Below, in pieces: positions 55,419-64,000 of a stretch of DNA of 64,000 bases (within the stretch, counting starts at the first letter, position 1; every line of letters begins with the position of its first letter). The translations under genes were made by a program, and so were the position numbers. The notes under the pieces are model-generated. The model ran no database searches. It was not told the origin of the DNA and saw nothing but the letters and a program-made list of their open reading frames with translations. This DNA comes from Rhizobiales bacterium Ga0077545 (GTDB lineage Bacteria; Pseudomonadota; Alphaproteobacteria; Rhizobiales; Methylopilaceae), in NCBI GenBank assembly GCA_001464335.1, contig LNEV01000012.1, positions 56,206 through 120,205 of the forward strand, written 5' to 3'.

Positions 55419-55583
55419 ATGACGAAACGCAGCAAAGAAGAGGACGCGGCGGAGGCCGCGCGCAAGGCGCGGCTTGCGTCCGCGCTCCGGGAGAACCTGA
55501 AGCGCCGCAAGGCGCAGGCGCGTGGCCGGCGGGACACCGAATCGGCACCCGGAGAGACCGGCGAGGACAAACAGGGCGCGTGA
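55419..55583 (+). CDS. Small conserved hypothetical protein upstream of murA
   Basis: The 54-residue highly charged helical protein reads MTKRSKEEDAAEAARKARLA then RENLKRRKAQARGR. Similar short proteins sit before murA in many Hyphomicrobiales. The function is unknown. Confidence 0.7.
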   Translation: MTKRSKEEDAAEAARKARLASALRENLKRRKAQARGRRDTESAPGETGEDKQGA

Positions 55584-55696
55584 GGCGCCCGCATTGCCTT
55601 GTTTCGGCCCGCCGCCTGTTCTAGACCCCGCCGTCCTAGACCACTACGGACCTTCGGGGCATTGTGTTCCCCGCCTCCCACCGGAAGAGACCTCTC

Positions 55697-56986
55697 ATGG
55701 ACCGCATCCGCATCATCGGCGGCGCCGAGCTTCAGGGCACGATCCCGATCTCGGGCGCCAAAAACGCCGCTTTGCCGCTGATGATCGCAAGCCTCCTCAC
55801 CGAGGAAGAGGTGGTGCTGGAGAATGTGCCGCGCCTGGCGGATGTGATGCAACTGAAGCGCATCCTGTCCAATCTCGGCGTCGACATCGCCGTCCGTGGC
55901 CGCCGCCACGGCGAGACGGAAGACGACGGCGAGACGCTGAGGATCAACGCCAAGAACATCATCGACACCACCGCGCCCTATGAGCTTGTCTCCACGATGC
56001 GGGCGAGCTTCTGGGTCATCGCGCCGCTCGTGGCGCGCATGGGCCATGCGAAAGTGTCGCTGCCGGGCGGCTGCGCCATCGGCACCCGGCCCGTGGATTT
56101 CCTGCTGAACGTGCTCGAAGCCCTCGGCGCCACCATCGAGATCGAGGCGGGCTATGTCATTTCCACTGCGCGCCACGGTCTCAAGGGTGGCCACATCGTG
56201 TTTCCGAAGGTCTCGGTCGGCGCGACGCACACGGCCCTGATGGCCGCGAGCCTTGCCGAAGGCGAAACCCTCATCGAGAACGCCGCGCGCGAGCCGGAAG
56301 TGAAGGACCTCGCCGATCTCCTCATCAAGATGGGGGCAAAGATCGAGGGCGCGGGCACCTCGACCATCACGATCACGGGCGTCTCCTCGCTGCACGGCGC
56401 GACCCATGCGGTGATTCCCGACCGCATCGAAACGGGCACCTACGCCATCGCCGTGGCGATGGCAGGCGGCGACATCGTCCTGCAGAACACGCGGACGGAC
56501 CTTCTTGAGAGTGCGTTCGACACGCTGCGCGCGGCAGGCGCCGAGGTCGAGACGGTCGCGAACGGCGTGCGCATCGCCCGCAACGGCAACGGCATTCTGC
56601 CGGTCGATGTGACGACCGAGCCTTTCCCCGGTTTCCCGACCGATCTTCAGGCCCAGTTCATGGCGCTGGCGACGCGCGGGCAGGGCACGTCGAAGATCCG
56701 CGAAACGATCTTCGAGAACCGCTTCATGCATGTGCAGGAACTGGCGCGTCTCGGCGCCCGCGTCCGGCTCGATGGCGACACCGCCTATGTGGACGGTATC
56801 GAGAGGCTGAAGGGTGCCCCGGTCATGGCGACCGATCTGCGGGCCTCCGTCTCGCTGGTCATTGCGGGCCTTGCCGCCGAAGGCGAGACGATCGTCAACC
56901 GCATCTACCATCTGGATCGCGGCTTCGAGCGCCTCGAACACAAGCTCGGCCGCTGCGGCGCGCGGATCGAGCGGATCAGCGGTTAG
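55697..56986 (+). CDS. murA: UDP-N-acetylglucosamine 1-carboxyvinyltransferase MurA
   Basis: The 429-residue enzyme transfers enolpyruvate to UDP-GlcNAc, the first committed peptidoglycan step. It has [18 protein letters not shown], the [20 protein letters not shown] loop with the catalytic cysteine (the target of fosfomycin) and [18 protein letters not shown]. The start [14 protein letters not shown] at 55697 fits the family. Confidence 0.97.
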   Translation: MDRIRIIGGAELQGTIPISGAKNAALPLMIASLLTEEEVVLENVPRLADVMQLKRILSNLGVDIAVRGRRHGETEDDGETLRINAKNIIDTTAPYELVSTMRASFWVIAPLVARMGHAKVSLPGGCAIGTRPVDFLLNVLEALGATIEIEAGYVISTARHGLKGGHIVFPKVSVGATHTALMAASLAEGETLIENAAREPEVKDLADLLIKMGAKIEGAGTSTITITGVSSLHGATHAVIPDRIETGTYAIAVAMAGGDIVLQNTRTDLLESAFDTLRAAGAEVETVANGVRIARNGNGILPVDVTTEPFPGFPTDLQAQFMALATRGQGTSKIRETIFENRFMHVQELARLGARVRLDGDTAYVDGIERLKGAPVMATDLRASVSLVIAGLAAEGETIVNRIYHLDRGFERLEHKLGRCGARIERISG

Positions 56987-56999
56987 GGCTTCTCTCGTT

Positions 57000-57150
57000 C
57001 CCCGGACGGCGTGCGCGCAGCGCATCGCCCGATCCGGGGCCCAGCGCATAAGCGACGTAGTCGCATTATTGGTTTTGAGCGCCTGTCGGCCCACTCAACT
57101 CTTGGGTCCCGGATCGGCGCGCGGCTCCACCGCGCTTGTCCGGGAAACGA
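57000..57150. repeat. REP-like palindromic pair downstream of murA
   Basis: Two inverted GC-rich units, about 57000-57041 (CCCCGGACGG ... GATCCGGGG) and 57103-57150 (GTCCCGGATCGGC ... CTTGTCCGGG), flank a spacer. They have the form of extragenic palindromic elements of Bradyrhizobium-type genomes and are related to the element after phoB. Confidence 0.6.
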
Positions 57151-57270
57151 AGCCTCATCCTCAGGAAGAGGCCGTCGGATGTTCCGACAACGAGCGCTGC
57201 ACGCCGCAAGCATTGCTATCCCGTGCAGCCTTTCCTAAATCTGGAGCAACACGAACCCCCGGCAAAAACC

Positions 57271-57729
57271 ATGACCGACGCCCCCCTGAAACTGCTCGCC
57301 CGCGACGCCGAAGACCTCTCGGTCATGTCGGTGCATCTGCAGGATGCCGAGCTGAAAATAGCCGATCTCGTCTATCTGCCGCGCGAGCGGCGGTTTGCCT
57401 TCGCGGTCGACCGGTTCGATTGGGAGCGCCGCACCCTCGAGAACAAGAATTGCCGCCGCCGCACCGCGGTGCATTTCGAGGACGTGACGAAGGTCTCGTC
57501 ACGCGGCGTTCCGCTCGACGACAAGGCCGCCAAGCTCAACCTGCTCGCATTGGCGTTCGAGCCCGGCGAGGAGCCGAGCGGGGCCGTCAATCTCCTGATC
57601 GAAGGCGGCGGGATCATCCGCGTCGAGGTCGATTGCCTCGAGGCCGCGTTGAAGGATCTCGGACCCACCTGGGATTGCGGCTGTTGCCCGAGCCATCCCG
57701 AAGCCGAAGCCGAAACCGAGGACGCCTGA
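57271..57729 (+). CDS. DUF2948 family protein
   Basis: The 152-residue product starts MTDAPLKLLARDAEDLSVMS. The conserved YLPRERRFAFAVDRFDWE and the late GPTWDCGCCPSHPE segment fit DUF2948. It is found immediately before hisD in many alphaproteobacteria, with a 3-bp gap here. The function is unknown. Confidence 0.92.
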   Translation: MTDAPLKLLARDAEDLSVMSVHLQDAELKIADLVYLPRERRFAFAVDRFDWERRTLENKNCRRRTAVHFEDVTKVSSRGVPLDDKAAKLNLLALAFEPGEEPSGAVNLLIEGGGIIRVEVDCLEAALKDLGPTWDCGCCPSHPEAEAETEDA

Positions 57730-57732
57730 CGC

Positions 57733-59030
<1,298 letters not shown>

Positions 59031-59031
<1 letters not shown>

Positions 59032-59537
59032 TGAGCGAAGGCGCGGACAGCACATCAATGTCCCCGCCCGCCGGAAACCGGCTCACGCAGGTTCTGGTCG
59101 ATGAGACCTCGCTCGGCGCGGCAAGTGCCGAAGCCGCGCACGAGCAGGAAATCGCGGTGTTCGATCTCATCGCCGAGAACGTGTTCGGCGTGTCCGGCGT
59201 CGACCGGGGGCCGTACCGCCTGAAGCTCTCCCTCGCGCAGAACCGCCTTGTTTTTGAAATTGAAGATGAAGCGGGCACACCCGTCATAGCCCACCTCCTC
59301 TCACTGACCCCGTTCCGGCCCGTGGTCGCGGAATATCAGACAATCTGCCAGCGCCATTACGCGGCCATCCGCTCGGCCTCGCCCTCGCAGATCGAGGCCA
59401 TCGACATGGGGCGGCGCGGTCTGCACAACGACGCCGCAAAGCTGCTTCAGGAACGCCTCGCCGGAAAGATTGAGATGGATTTTCAGACGGCGCGCCGGCT
59501 GTTCACGCTCTTTGTCGCCTTTCCCTGGGAAGGCTGA
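59031..59537 (+). CDS. UPF0262 family protein
   Basis: The 168-residue product contains [40 protein letters not shown] and [20 protein letters not shown], typical of UPF0262. It is co-transcribed with hisD through an overlap of the stop and start codons. The function is unknown. Confidence 0.92.
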
Positions 59538-59856
59538 TCGTGCCTGGCGCGGCGCTCTCCGGACTCGGAGGGGCTTGGCCGGTCATTTGCGACGTGTCCC
59601 TTGGCGGCTCGGCCCCCCGTTCCTATTTCTGCCGAAAGCCCGGATGGCCGGAAGACTTCATACCGCGTGCGGCATTAACCCTCCCGGGGTCATGAATCCA
59701 CGCCTGGCAGGCCCCAACCGACTCTCCGGCGAGGCGGTTGGGATGTGTCTGGCGATGATATCTGGGCGTTCGGCGTCAGGGCTATTCCACAAACATTGTG
59801 AAAGCGCGCGTCTTTGGGTAGGTTCCGCGCCTTCACCAACCACGTTTCGAGACCGA
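59538..59856. other. Region between UPF0262 and infA genes without a convincing gene
   Basis: About 320 bp. A 51-codon frame from GTG 59540 exists but resembles no family. In many relatives a low-molecular-weight phosphotyrosine phosphatase gene occupies this place; no trace of its N-terminal CxxxxxR motif is visible. The infA promoter should lie near the 3' end. Confidence 0.45.
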
Positions 59857-60075
59857 ATGTCGAAAGAAGAACTGCTCGAATTCCCGGGCACAGTCACCGA
59901 ACTCCTGCCGAACGCCATGTTCCGCGTGAAGCTTGAGAACGAACATGAGATCGTTGCCCACACGGCTGGCCGCATGCGCAAGAACCGAATCCGCGTTCTT
60001 GCGGGCGACAAGGTTCTGGTGGAAATGACCCCGTACGACCTGACCAAGGGTCGTATCACCTACCGCTTCAAGTAA
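59857..60075 (+). CDS. infA: Translation initiation factor IF-1
   Basis: The 72-residue S1/OB-fold protein [20 protein letters not shown] then [20 protein letters not shown] and ends [11 protein letters not shown], essentially canonical IF-1. It blocks the ribosomal A site during initiation. Confidence 0.98.
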   Translation: MSKEELLEFPGTVTELLPNAMFRVKLENEHEIVAHTAGRMRKNRIRVLAGDKVLVEMTPYDLTKGRITYRFK

Positions 60076-60127
60076 GCTCCGTGCCGGCCATCCGGCCTTC
60101 ACCAATCTGCGCGCCGAGCCGACGGAA

Positions 60128-60760
60128 ATGACCGATCGTCCCAAGCTTGTTCTGGCCTCGGCTTCGCCGCGTCGCCTCGCCCTGCTTGAGCAGGTTGGCC
60201 TGAGGCCCGAAGCCCTGCTGCCTGCGAGCATCGACGAGGAGCCGAAACGGTTCGAGCGCCCCGCCGCGCTCGCCGAACGGCTCGCCGTGGAAAAGGCCAA
60301 GACGGCTCACCGCATCGGCCAGGACGATGAAAACCTGAAAGACGCCTATTACCTCGCCGCCGACACGGTGGTCGCGGTCGGCCGCCGCATCCTGCCGAAG
60401 GCAACGACGGTCGAGGATGCGTCCGAGTGCCTGGAACTTCTGTCCGGCCGGGCACATCGCGTCTACACGGCCGTGAGCATAATCACGCCAAACGGCAAGC
60501 AGCGCACGAAACGGGTCGAATCCCGCGTGCGCTTCAAGCATTTGTCACGCTCCGAACTGGACGCCTACCTCGCCTCCCATGAATGGCGCGGCAAAGCAGG
60601 CGGCTATGCCATTCAGGGTATTGCGGGCGGGTTCGTGGTTCGCCTTGTCGGTTCCTATACGGCGGTGGTCGGCCTGCCGCTCTATGAAACGGTCAGCCTT
60701 CTTGCCGGAGAGGGGCTGCCTGTTCATCTGGGCTGGCTCAACCCGCTCGAAGGCGTGTGA
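60128..60760 (+). CDS. maf: Maf family nucleotide pyrophosphatase
   Basis: The 210-residue protein has the N-terminal [19 protein letters not shown], the [16 protein letters not shown] block with the catalytic Asp, and [19 protein letters not shown]. Maf proteins hydrolyse non-canonical or methylated nucleotides, or dTTP/UTP. Its stop overlaps the yacG start. Confidence 0.95.
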   Translation: MTDRPKLVLASASPRRLALLEQVGLRPEALLPASIDEEPKRFERPAALAERLAVEKAKTAHRIGQDDENLKDAYYLAADTVVAVGRRILPKATTVEDASECLELLSGRAHRVYTAVSIITPNGKQRTKRVESRVRFKHLSRSELDAYLASHEWRGKAGGYAIQGIAGGFVVRLVGSYTAVVGLPLYETVSLLAGEGLPVHLGWLNPLEGV

Positions 60761-60957
60761 TGGCTCTGAAGACCGGCAAGGAAACACGCGAGAAGTGCCC
60801 GGTCTGCGGCAAGCCTGTTTCCGCGGAGGCGCGGCCCTTCTGTTCGTCCCGCTGCCGCGATGTCGACCTCAACCGCTGGCTCTCCGGCGGCTATCGGATC
60901 GAGACCGACGAGGAGCCCAAAGAAGGCGACCCGGAAAACAATTCAAACAACCCGTGA
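60760..60957 (+). CDS. yacG: DNA gyrase inhibitor YacG
   Basis: The 65-residue zinc protein has the four cysteines in KCPVCGKPV and FCSSRCRDVDLNRWLSGGYR. It binds the GyrB C-terminal region. ATG 60760 overlaps the maf stop; GTG 60757 is an alternative start one codon earlier. Confidence 0.94.
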   Translation: MALKTGKETREKCPVCGKPVSAEARPFCSSRCRDVDLNRWLSGGYRIETDEEPKEGDPENNSNNP

Positions 60958-61028
60958 GACGGTCTGGACAGCGCCGGATCGGGTTTCTATAACCCCCCGA
61001 CCTCGCGGGCCGTTCGGCCTTGCCGGAT

Positions 61029-61104
61029 GCCTGGGTAGCTCAGTTGGTAGAGCAGCGGATTGAAAATCCGCGTGTCGCTGGTTCGATTCCGGCCCCAGGC
61101 ACCA
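61029..61104 (+). tRNA. tRNA-Phe (GAA anticodon)
   Basis: The acceptor stem begins GCCTGGG and pairs with CCCAGGC. The anticodon arm GCGGA-TTGAAAA-TCCGC gives GAA, and CCA is encoded at 61102-61104. An integrase gene lies 79 bp downstream, so the 3' end is the probable attachment site of the next element. Confidence 0.97.
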
Positions 61105-61182
61105 CTACTGCAATTTCCTCAATTATATCAGATACGTTTCCACGGTGGGAAAGAAACCACTCCGGGAGTGGGAAAGATTTGT

Positions 61183-62253
61183 TCATTCTTCGCCCCTGAG
61201 AAGTAATGGCATCGCCTTCTTGGCGAGAAGCTTTTGGCGGGCCGCTTTCGTGTACCGCGCGGCTTCTTTTGGGGTCAGCCAGCCGAAGATGGACATGAGC
61301 TCGTGCTCGGTCGCGCCGTTCTCAGCAGCGCGTCGAGCTCCAGCCTTGCGGAGCCCGTGGGCAGAGCACTGCGGGAGCCCCGCTTCGTTGCAGCGCTTCC
61401 GAAACCAGTTCCCGAATCCATTCGACGTAAACGGCTTGTTGAACTCTGTGACGAGGAAGGCGAGCTCGCCGGTCGGCGCGGCGTCGATGCTCGCCTGCAG
61501 GATGGGGAGAATCGGAACTTCGATGATCTGGTCCACCTTGTTGCGGCCTTTGAAGGGGCGATACTTGAGCTCGCCGTGGCGGCAGTGCTGGCGCCCGAAC
61601 TGCACCACGTCAGACCGTCGAGCCCCAGTGTAGAGCAGCAAATCAAGCGCTAGGCGGGCCTTGGTCCCGAGCGGGTGCCGTTCCTCGAACTGCTCGACCT
61701 CAAGGTCATCCCATGAATGAAATCCGTAAGATCCGGACGACTCGTTCTTGATCTCTCGGGCGGGGTTCGTCGTCACCCCATCGATGTCTTCGTCCAGAGC
61801 CCATGCGAAAACCTGCCGGACGGCCTTCACGCGGCCATTCCCGGCCTCGATGCCCGTTTTGCGGTCGCGCAGCACCTTGACGGCCTTGGGGGTCAACTTC
61901 TTGGCGGGAACGGTGGCAAACGTCACCTGAGAGCCTGGCTCGACCGGCTCGGCATAGGTGCTTTCCAGAATGCCCCGGCGCACGCGCTGCGTCCTCGGGT
62001 CGAGCTTCCTGAAGGCTCTGCTGCCCATGTATTGAACGCAGAGCCAGCGCCACGTCAGGGGCGTGATGCCGTCGACGGCCTGCTCGGCCTTGCCCTGCAG
62101 AGCTCGCTTGTATTCCTCCGCGAATTCTGGCGTTCCGCGCTCAGCCTTGAGCCGCGTTTTCCTGAAACCCTTCCCCCGCCAGAAATAGACGCGCACGTTC
62201 CCGTGCCGGTCGCGATCCTCGTAGACATATGGGAAAGGCTTCATATCGATCAT
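61183..62253 (-). CDS. int: Tyrosine integrase of the tRNA-Phe element
   Basis: The 356-residue phage-type integrase starts MIDMKPFPYVYEDRDRHGNV. The catalytic domain has TGARRSDVVQFGRQH (first Arg), SAHGLRKAGARRAAE (His-x-x-Arg) and IFGWLTPKEAARYTKAA (terminal Tyr; the second His position is Trp here). It lies next to tRNA-Phe, as expected for its target. The longer upstream frame overlaps the next gene and is rejected. Confidence 0.93.
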   Translation of the reverse strand: MIDMKPFPYVYEDRDRHGNVRVYFWRGKGFRKTRLKAERGTPEFAEEYKRALQGKAEQAVDGITPLTWRWLCVQYMGSRAFRKLDPRTQRVRRGILESTYAEPVEPGSQVTFATVPAKKLTPKAVKVLRDRKTGIEAGNGRVKAVRQVFAWALDEDIDGVTTNPAREIKNESSGSYGFHSWDDLEVEQFEERHPLGTKARLALDLLLYTGARRSDVVQFGRQHCRHGELKYRPFKGRNKVDQIIEVPILPILQASIDAAPTGELAFLVTEFNKPFTSNGFGNWFRKRCNEAGLPQCSAHGLRKAGARRAAENGATEHELMSIFGWLTPKEAARYTKAARQKLLAKKAMPLLLRGEE

Positions 62254-62257
62254 GAGG

Positions 62258-62500
62258 TCACGCGGCGAAGTTGATTTCGCCGTCTCCCTCGTCCCCCTCG
62301 TGCGGGAGACTTTTGAACGTGGCGCGGAGCTCGTCAACGTCCCAGACCTTCCGGCCATCGATCCGGCGCGGCTTAGGCATGCGCCCAGACGTGACGAGCT
62401 CGCGGAATTTGGTCGCCCCGAGCCCAACGGCTGCAGCGGCCTCCTCCTCGGAAAGGCCGAACACCACAGGCAGGCGAGCAAGGACGGCTGATCTACCCAT
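62258..62500 (-). CDS. Excisionase/AlpA-like helix-turn-helix protein
   Basis: The 80-residue product reads MGRSAVLARLPVVFGLSEEE then GATKFRELVTSGRMPKPRRI and DGRKVWDVDELRATF, a MerR-like winged helix of the AlpA/excisionase type. It lies 4 bp before the integrase and overlaps the upstream GIY-YIG gene by 8 bp. Confidence 0.82.
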   Translation of the reverse strand: MGRSAVLARLPVVFGLSEEEAAAAVGLGATKFRELVTSGRMPKPRRIDGRKVWDVDELRATFKSLPHEGDEGDGEINFAA

Positions 62501-63053
62501 TGCGCTGGCGCTCCCGAATGAGCCAAGCCTGTCGCTTGGTGATGTAGCTCGATATCGGCTTCTCGAGTTTGAACCATTCGCCGCCGATGCGAAGGCTCTC
62601 GAATTTAAGGTGGAGTGCCCGCTCGTCAGCCAGGCTGCCGGGCTCTGCATGGAAAACCTTCAAGGGCTCAGGGCACCCGGTCTGCAGGATCGCCACCCGC
62701 CGCGCCACGTTCTTGGCAAAACCGATCTTGATGCGGTCTCCTGCAGCGGCGAAATAGATGAATCCGATGCCGTTATAGGCAGCCGCCTGTGCGGAAGCCC
62801 TCCGGTTAATTTCTGTTCTCAGGCGTTCGACTTCCGCCTCAGCCTCTTCTGCGCGCACCATGTCGGGGAAGAGAAAGCGCCGGATCTCTCGGATATGTTC
62901 ATCCGAGAAAAGGACAGTCCGCCCAATTTTGGCGCACTCTCCCAAGCCCATAGCGACCTTCCGCAGCTTCGCAGCCGGGATGCCCACGACGGCGGAGGCT
63001 TCATCCAAATTGTGGACCCGAAGCCTCGGCTCTATCCCAGCGCTCCTAGTCAT
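62493..63053 (-). CDS. Phage-type protein with GIY-YIG (T5orf172-like) nuclease domain
   Basis: In the 186-residue product, the N-terminal half looks like a helix-turn-helix/coiled-coil DNA-binding region. The C-terminal half, IGFIYFAAAGDRIKIGFAKN then VARRVAILQTGCPEPLKVFH, followed by ERALHLKFESLRIGGEWF, fits the T5orf172/MUG113 subgroup of GIY-YIG nucleases common in phages. Its start overlaps the upstream stop by 8 bp. Confidence 0.75.
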   Translation of the reverse strand: MTRSAGIEPRLRVHNLDEASAVVGIPAAKLRKVAMGLGECAKIGRTVLFSDEHIREIRRFLFPDMVRAEEAEAEVERLRTEINRRASAQAAAYNGIGFIYFAAAGDRIKIGFAKNVARRVAILQTGCPEPLKVFHAEPGSLADERALHLKFESLRIGGEWFKLEKPISSYITKRQAWLIRERQRNG

Positions 63054-63357
63054 GGGTCGACTCGCTGTTTGCAAGTTCGAGGAGAACATCGGCGTGGCAG
63101 GGCTGATCCTCGGGGCAGAAGCAGGCGAGGTTTTTCCCACGAAGAATGCGTCGAGCGGCGACGGCGAGCGGAGACCCGGGAGGGCAGTATTGAATAAACC
63201 TGATGACGGCATAGGCGCGCCCCAAGGCGTCGTTTGTCGGAGCCTTGTACGGATTGCCCCAATCGGTCCCGCGCCCGACATAGACGGTGTTCTCCGGCAT
63301 CCGCCAGCCCTTCGTCCTTTTGCGTTGGATGCGCTTCGGCTCTTCTCTCCTAGTCAT
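63046..63357 (-). CDS. DUF4326 family phage protein
   Basis: The 103-residue product has ENTVYVGRGTDWGNPYKAPT and LACFCPEDQPCHADVLLELA, with the GNPY and Cys-x-Cys...Cys-His motifs of DUF4326. These phage-associated proteins are of unknown function and may bind metal. It overlaps both neighbours by 8 bp. Confidence 0.8.
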   Translation of the reverse strand: MTRREEPKRIQRKRTKGWRMPENTVYVGRGTDWGNPYKAPTNDALGRAYAVIRFIQYCPPGSPLAVAARRILRGKNLACFCPEDQPCHADVLLELANSESTHD

Positions 63358-63610
63358 GAGGAGGCTCCGAAAGAGCGGCGTCGATGGCGTAGGAAAGCGC
63401 TGAGGGGACATACTTCCGAGATTCCCGGAGAAGGCGTTCCATCTCGCTAACCTTATCGAGCGCAGCGTCGCGCTCCGCAAAGGCGTTCCCTACTCCGATG
63501 ACATCCGGCCTGCCGAACGGTGTATCCGCGAAGAATGGGTTCTGGTCGTGCTTGCGAATGTCGGCTCTAAACCAAATAGTGCAGCCAGCAGACTCGATCA
63601 TACTGTCCAT
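63350..63610 (-). CDS. Small hypothetical phage protein
   Basis: From ATG 63610, preceded by AGGAGAGGTGAT, the product has 86 residues (MDSMIESAGCTIWFRADIRK onward). A start at ATG 63628 is also open. A helical segment (RDAALDKVSEMERLLRESRK) follows; no family is recognised. Its stop overlaps the DUF4326 start by 8 bp. Confidence 0.55.
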   Translation of the reverse strand: MDSMIESAGCTIWFRADIRKHDQNPFFADTPFGRPDVIGVGNAFAERDAALDKVSEMERLLRESRKYVPSALSYAIDAALSEPPHD

Positions 63611-63704
63611 ATCACCTCTCCTGGTCATTGTTGGGGGATGGGCGCAGATCAACGCGGACAAGAGTCCAGACGATGAAGCAGCCAAGATCGATCAGAAAGC
63701 CCAT

Positions 63705-63926
63705 CTACTCCTCCTTATTCTCAAGGAGAGCGCGGCCTGCATCGATCAACGCCATGATGCGCTTTGCGTCGGACTCGATAACGACAAGCCTCATGTTCGC
63801 ATCGTGCAGCGAACCGTCGCGCATTTCCGCGATGTTCTGGATGCTCGCGGCGATGCCATACACCATTGACGTCTTGTGGCTCGAAAGCCGACGAAAGGTC
63901 TGCGCCTCACTCAATCCCTTAGCCAT
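63705..63926 (-). CDS. Small hypothetical phage protein
   Basis: The 73-residue helical protein reads MAKGLSEAQTFRRLSSHKTS onward with ESDAKRIMALIDAGRALLEN near the end. AGGATACC lies before the start. No family is recognised. It overlaps the stop of the partial upstream gene by 8 bp. Confidence 0.55.
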   Translation of the reverse strand: MAKGLSEAQTFRRLSSHKTSMVYGIAASIQNIAEMRDGSLHDANMRLVVIESDAKRIMALIDAGRALLENKEE

Positions 63927-64000
63927 TGGCGGTATCCTTTGAGATTAGAGCCGAGAGGAGAGCGTCGAGCAGCGCCAACGGAGCGTTCTTGCCATCAGCT
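63919..64000 (-). CDS. Partial hypothetical phage gene (3' end only)
   Basis: The last 26 codons of a leftward gene are visible (ADGKNAPLALLDALLSALIS, then KDTANG and stop). Its stop overlaps the start of the next gene by 8 bp (ATGGCTAA), as at the other junctions of this element. The start is outside the window. Confidence 0.5.
   Translation of the reverse strand, partial: ADGKNAPLALLDALLSALISKDTANG

Larger units (their letters stand above)
61105..64000. mobile_element. Second integrated phage-like element at tRNA-Phe (partial)
   Basis: Directly after tRNA-Phe, all genes are on the minus strand and lead away from the tRNA: a tyrosine integrase, an excisionase-like gene and a tightly packed run of small genes with 8-bp overlaps. 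These are typical of a prophage or phage-derived island. The other end and the second attachment site lie beyond the window. Confidence 0.8.

Overview
The window looks like a chromosomal segment of a Hyphomicrobiales (Rhizobiales) alphaproteobacterium. Supporting signs are GcrA, 5-aminolevulinate synthase rather than the C5 haem route, a class I lysyl-tRNA synthetase, a SAM-II riboswitch before metZ, the infA-maf-yacG-tRNA-Phe block, DUF2948/UPF0262 next to hisD, and REP-like palindromes of the type common in Bradyrhizobium relatives. The genus cannot be fixed from this sequence alone. The backbone is GC-rich; the segment from about 13.2 to 28.8 kb is visibly more AT-rich.

Layout. 1-2.5 kb: phosphate two-component genes (phoR truncated by the window edge, phoU, phoB) with a Pho-box-like site before phoU and no pst transporter genes between. 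2.5-13.1 kb: gcrA, the argD-argF-hslO run, a small conserved protein, then leftward NDH-2, argE, apaG and metZ (under a SAM-II riboswitch), then dcd, dodecin, a YegP-like protein and tRNA-Gly(CCC). 13.1-28.8 kb: an integrated genomic island bounded by perfect 45-bp repeats of the tRNA-Gly 3' half. It carries a 1071-residue STAND-type NTPase fused to a C-terminal phosphoribosyltransferase-like domain (a probable anti-phage effector), a GntR regulator with an oligopeptide-type ABC transporter and a CapA-like protein, a serine recombinase, a possible HUH nuclease with ribbon-helix-helix partners, an excisionase-like protein and a tyrosine integrase.

28.8-61.1 kb is backbone again: small hypothetical genes; a tandem glycine riboswitch driving a DadA-like oxidase; Sco1; a family 2 glycosyltransferase with an N-terminal MshEN-like region; a periplasmic binding protein; lysK; ytoQ; an S24 repressor; pyrD; a PodJ-like Sel1 protein; a CrbS/CrbR-like symporter-kinase and LuxR regulator pair; mscL; hemA; GDP-mannose and UDP-glucuronate precursor genes; tRNA-Thr; murA; hisD; infA; maf; yacG; tRNA-Phe. 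61.1-64.0 kb: the start of a second integrated, phage-like element at tRNA-Phe, with an integrase and tightly overlapping small genes running off the window.

The most promising novelty is the single-gene STAND-phosphoribosyltransferase fusion directly inside the tRNA-Gly attachment site. Next are the glycine-riboswitch-controlled oxidase, a candidate minus-strand small RNA beside it, the probable GntR operator pair in the island, and the HUH/RHH module of the island.
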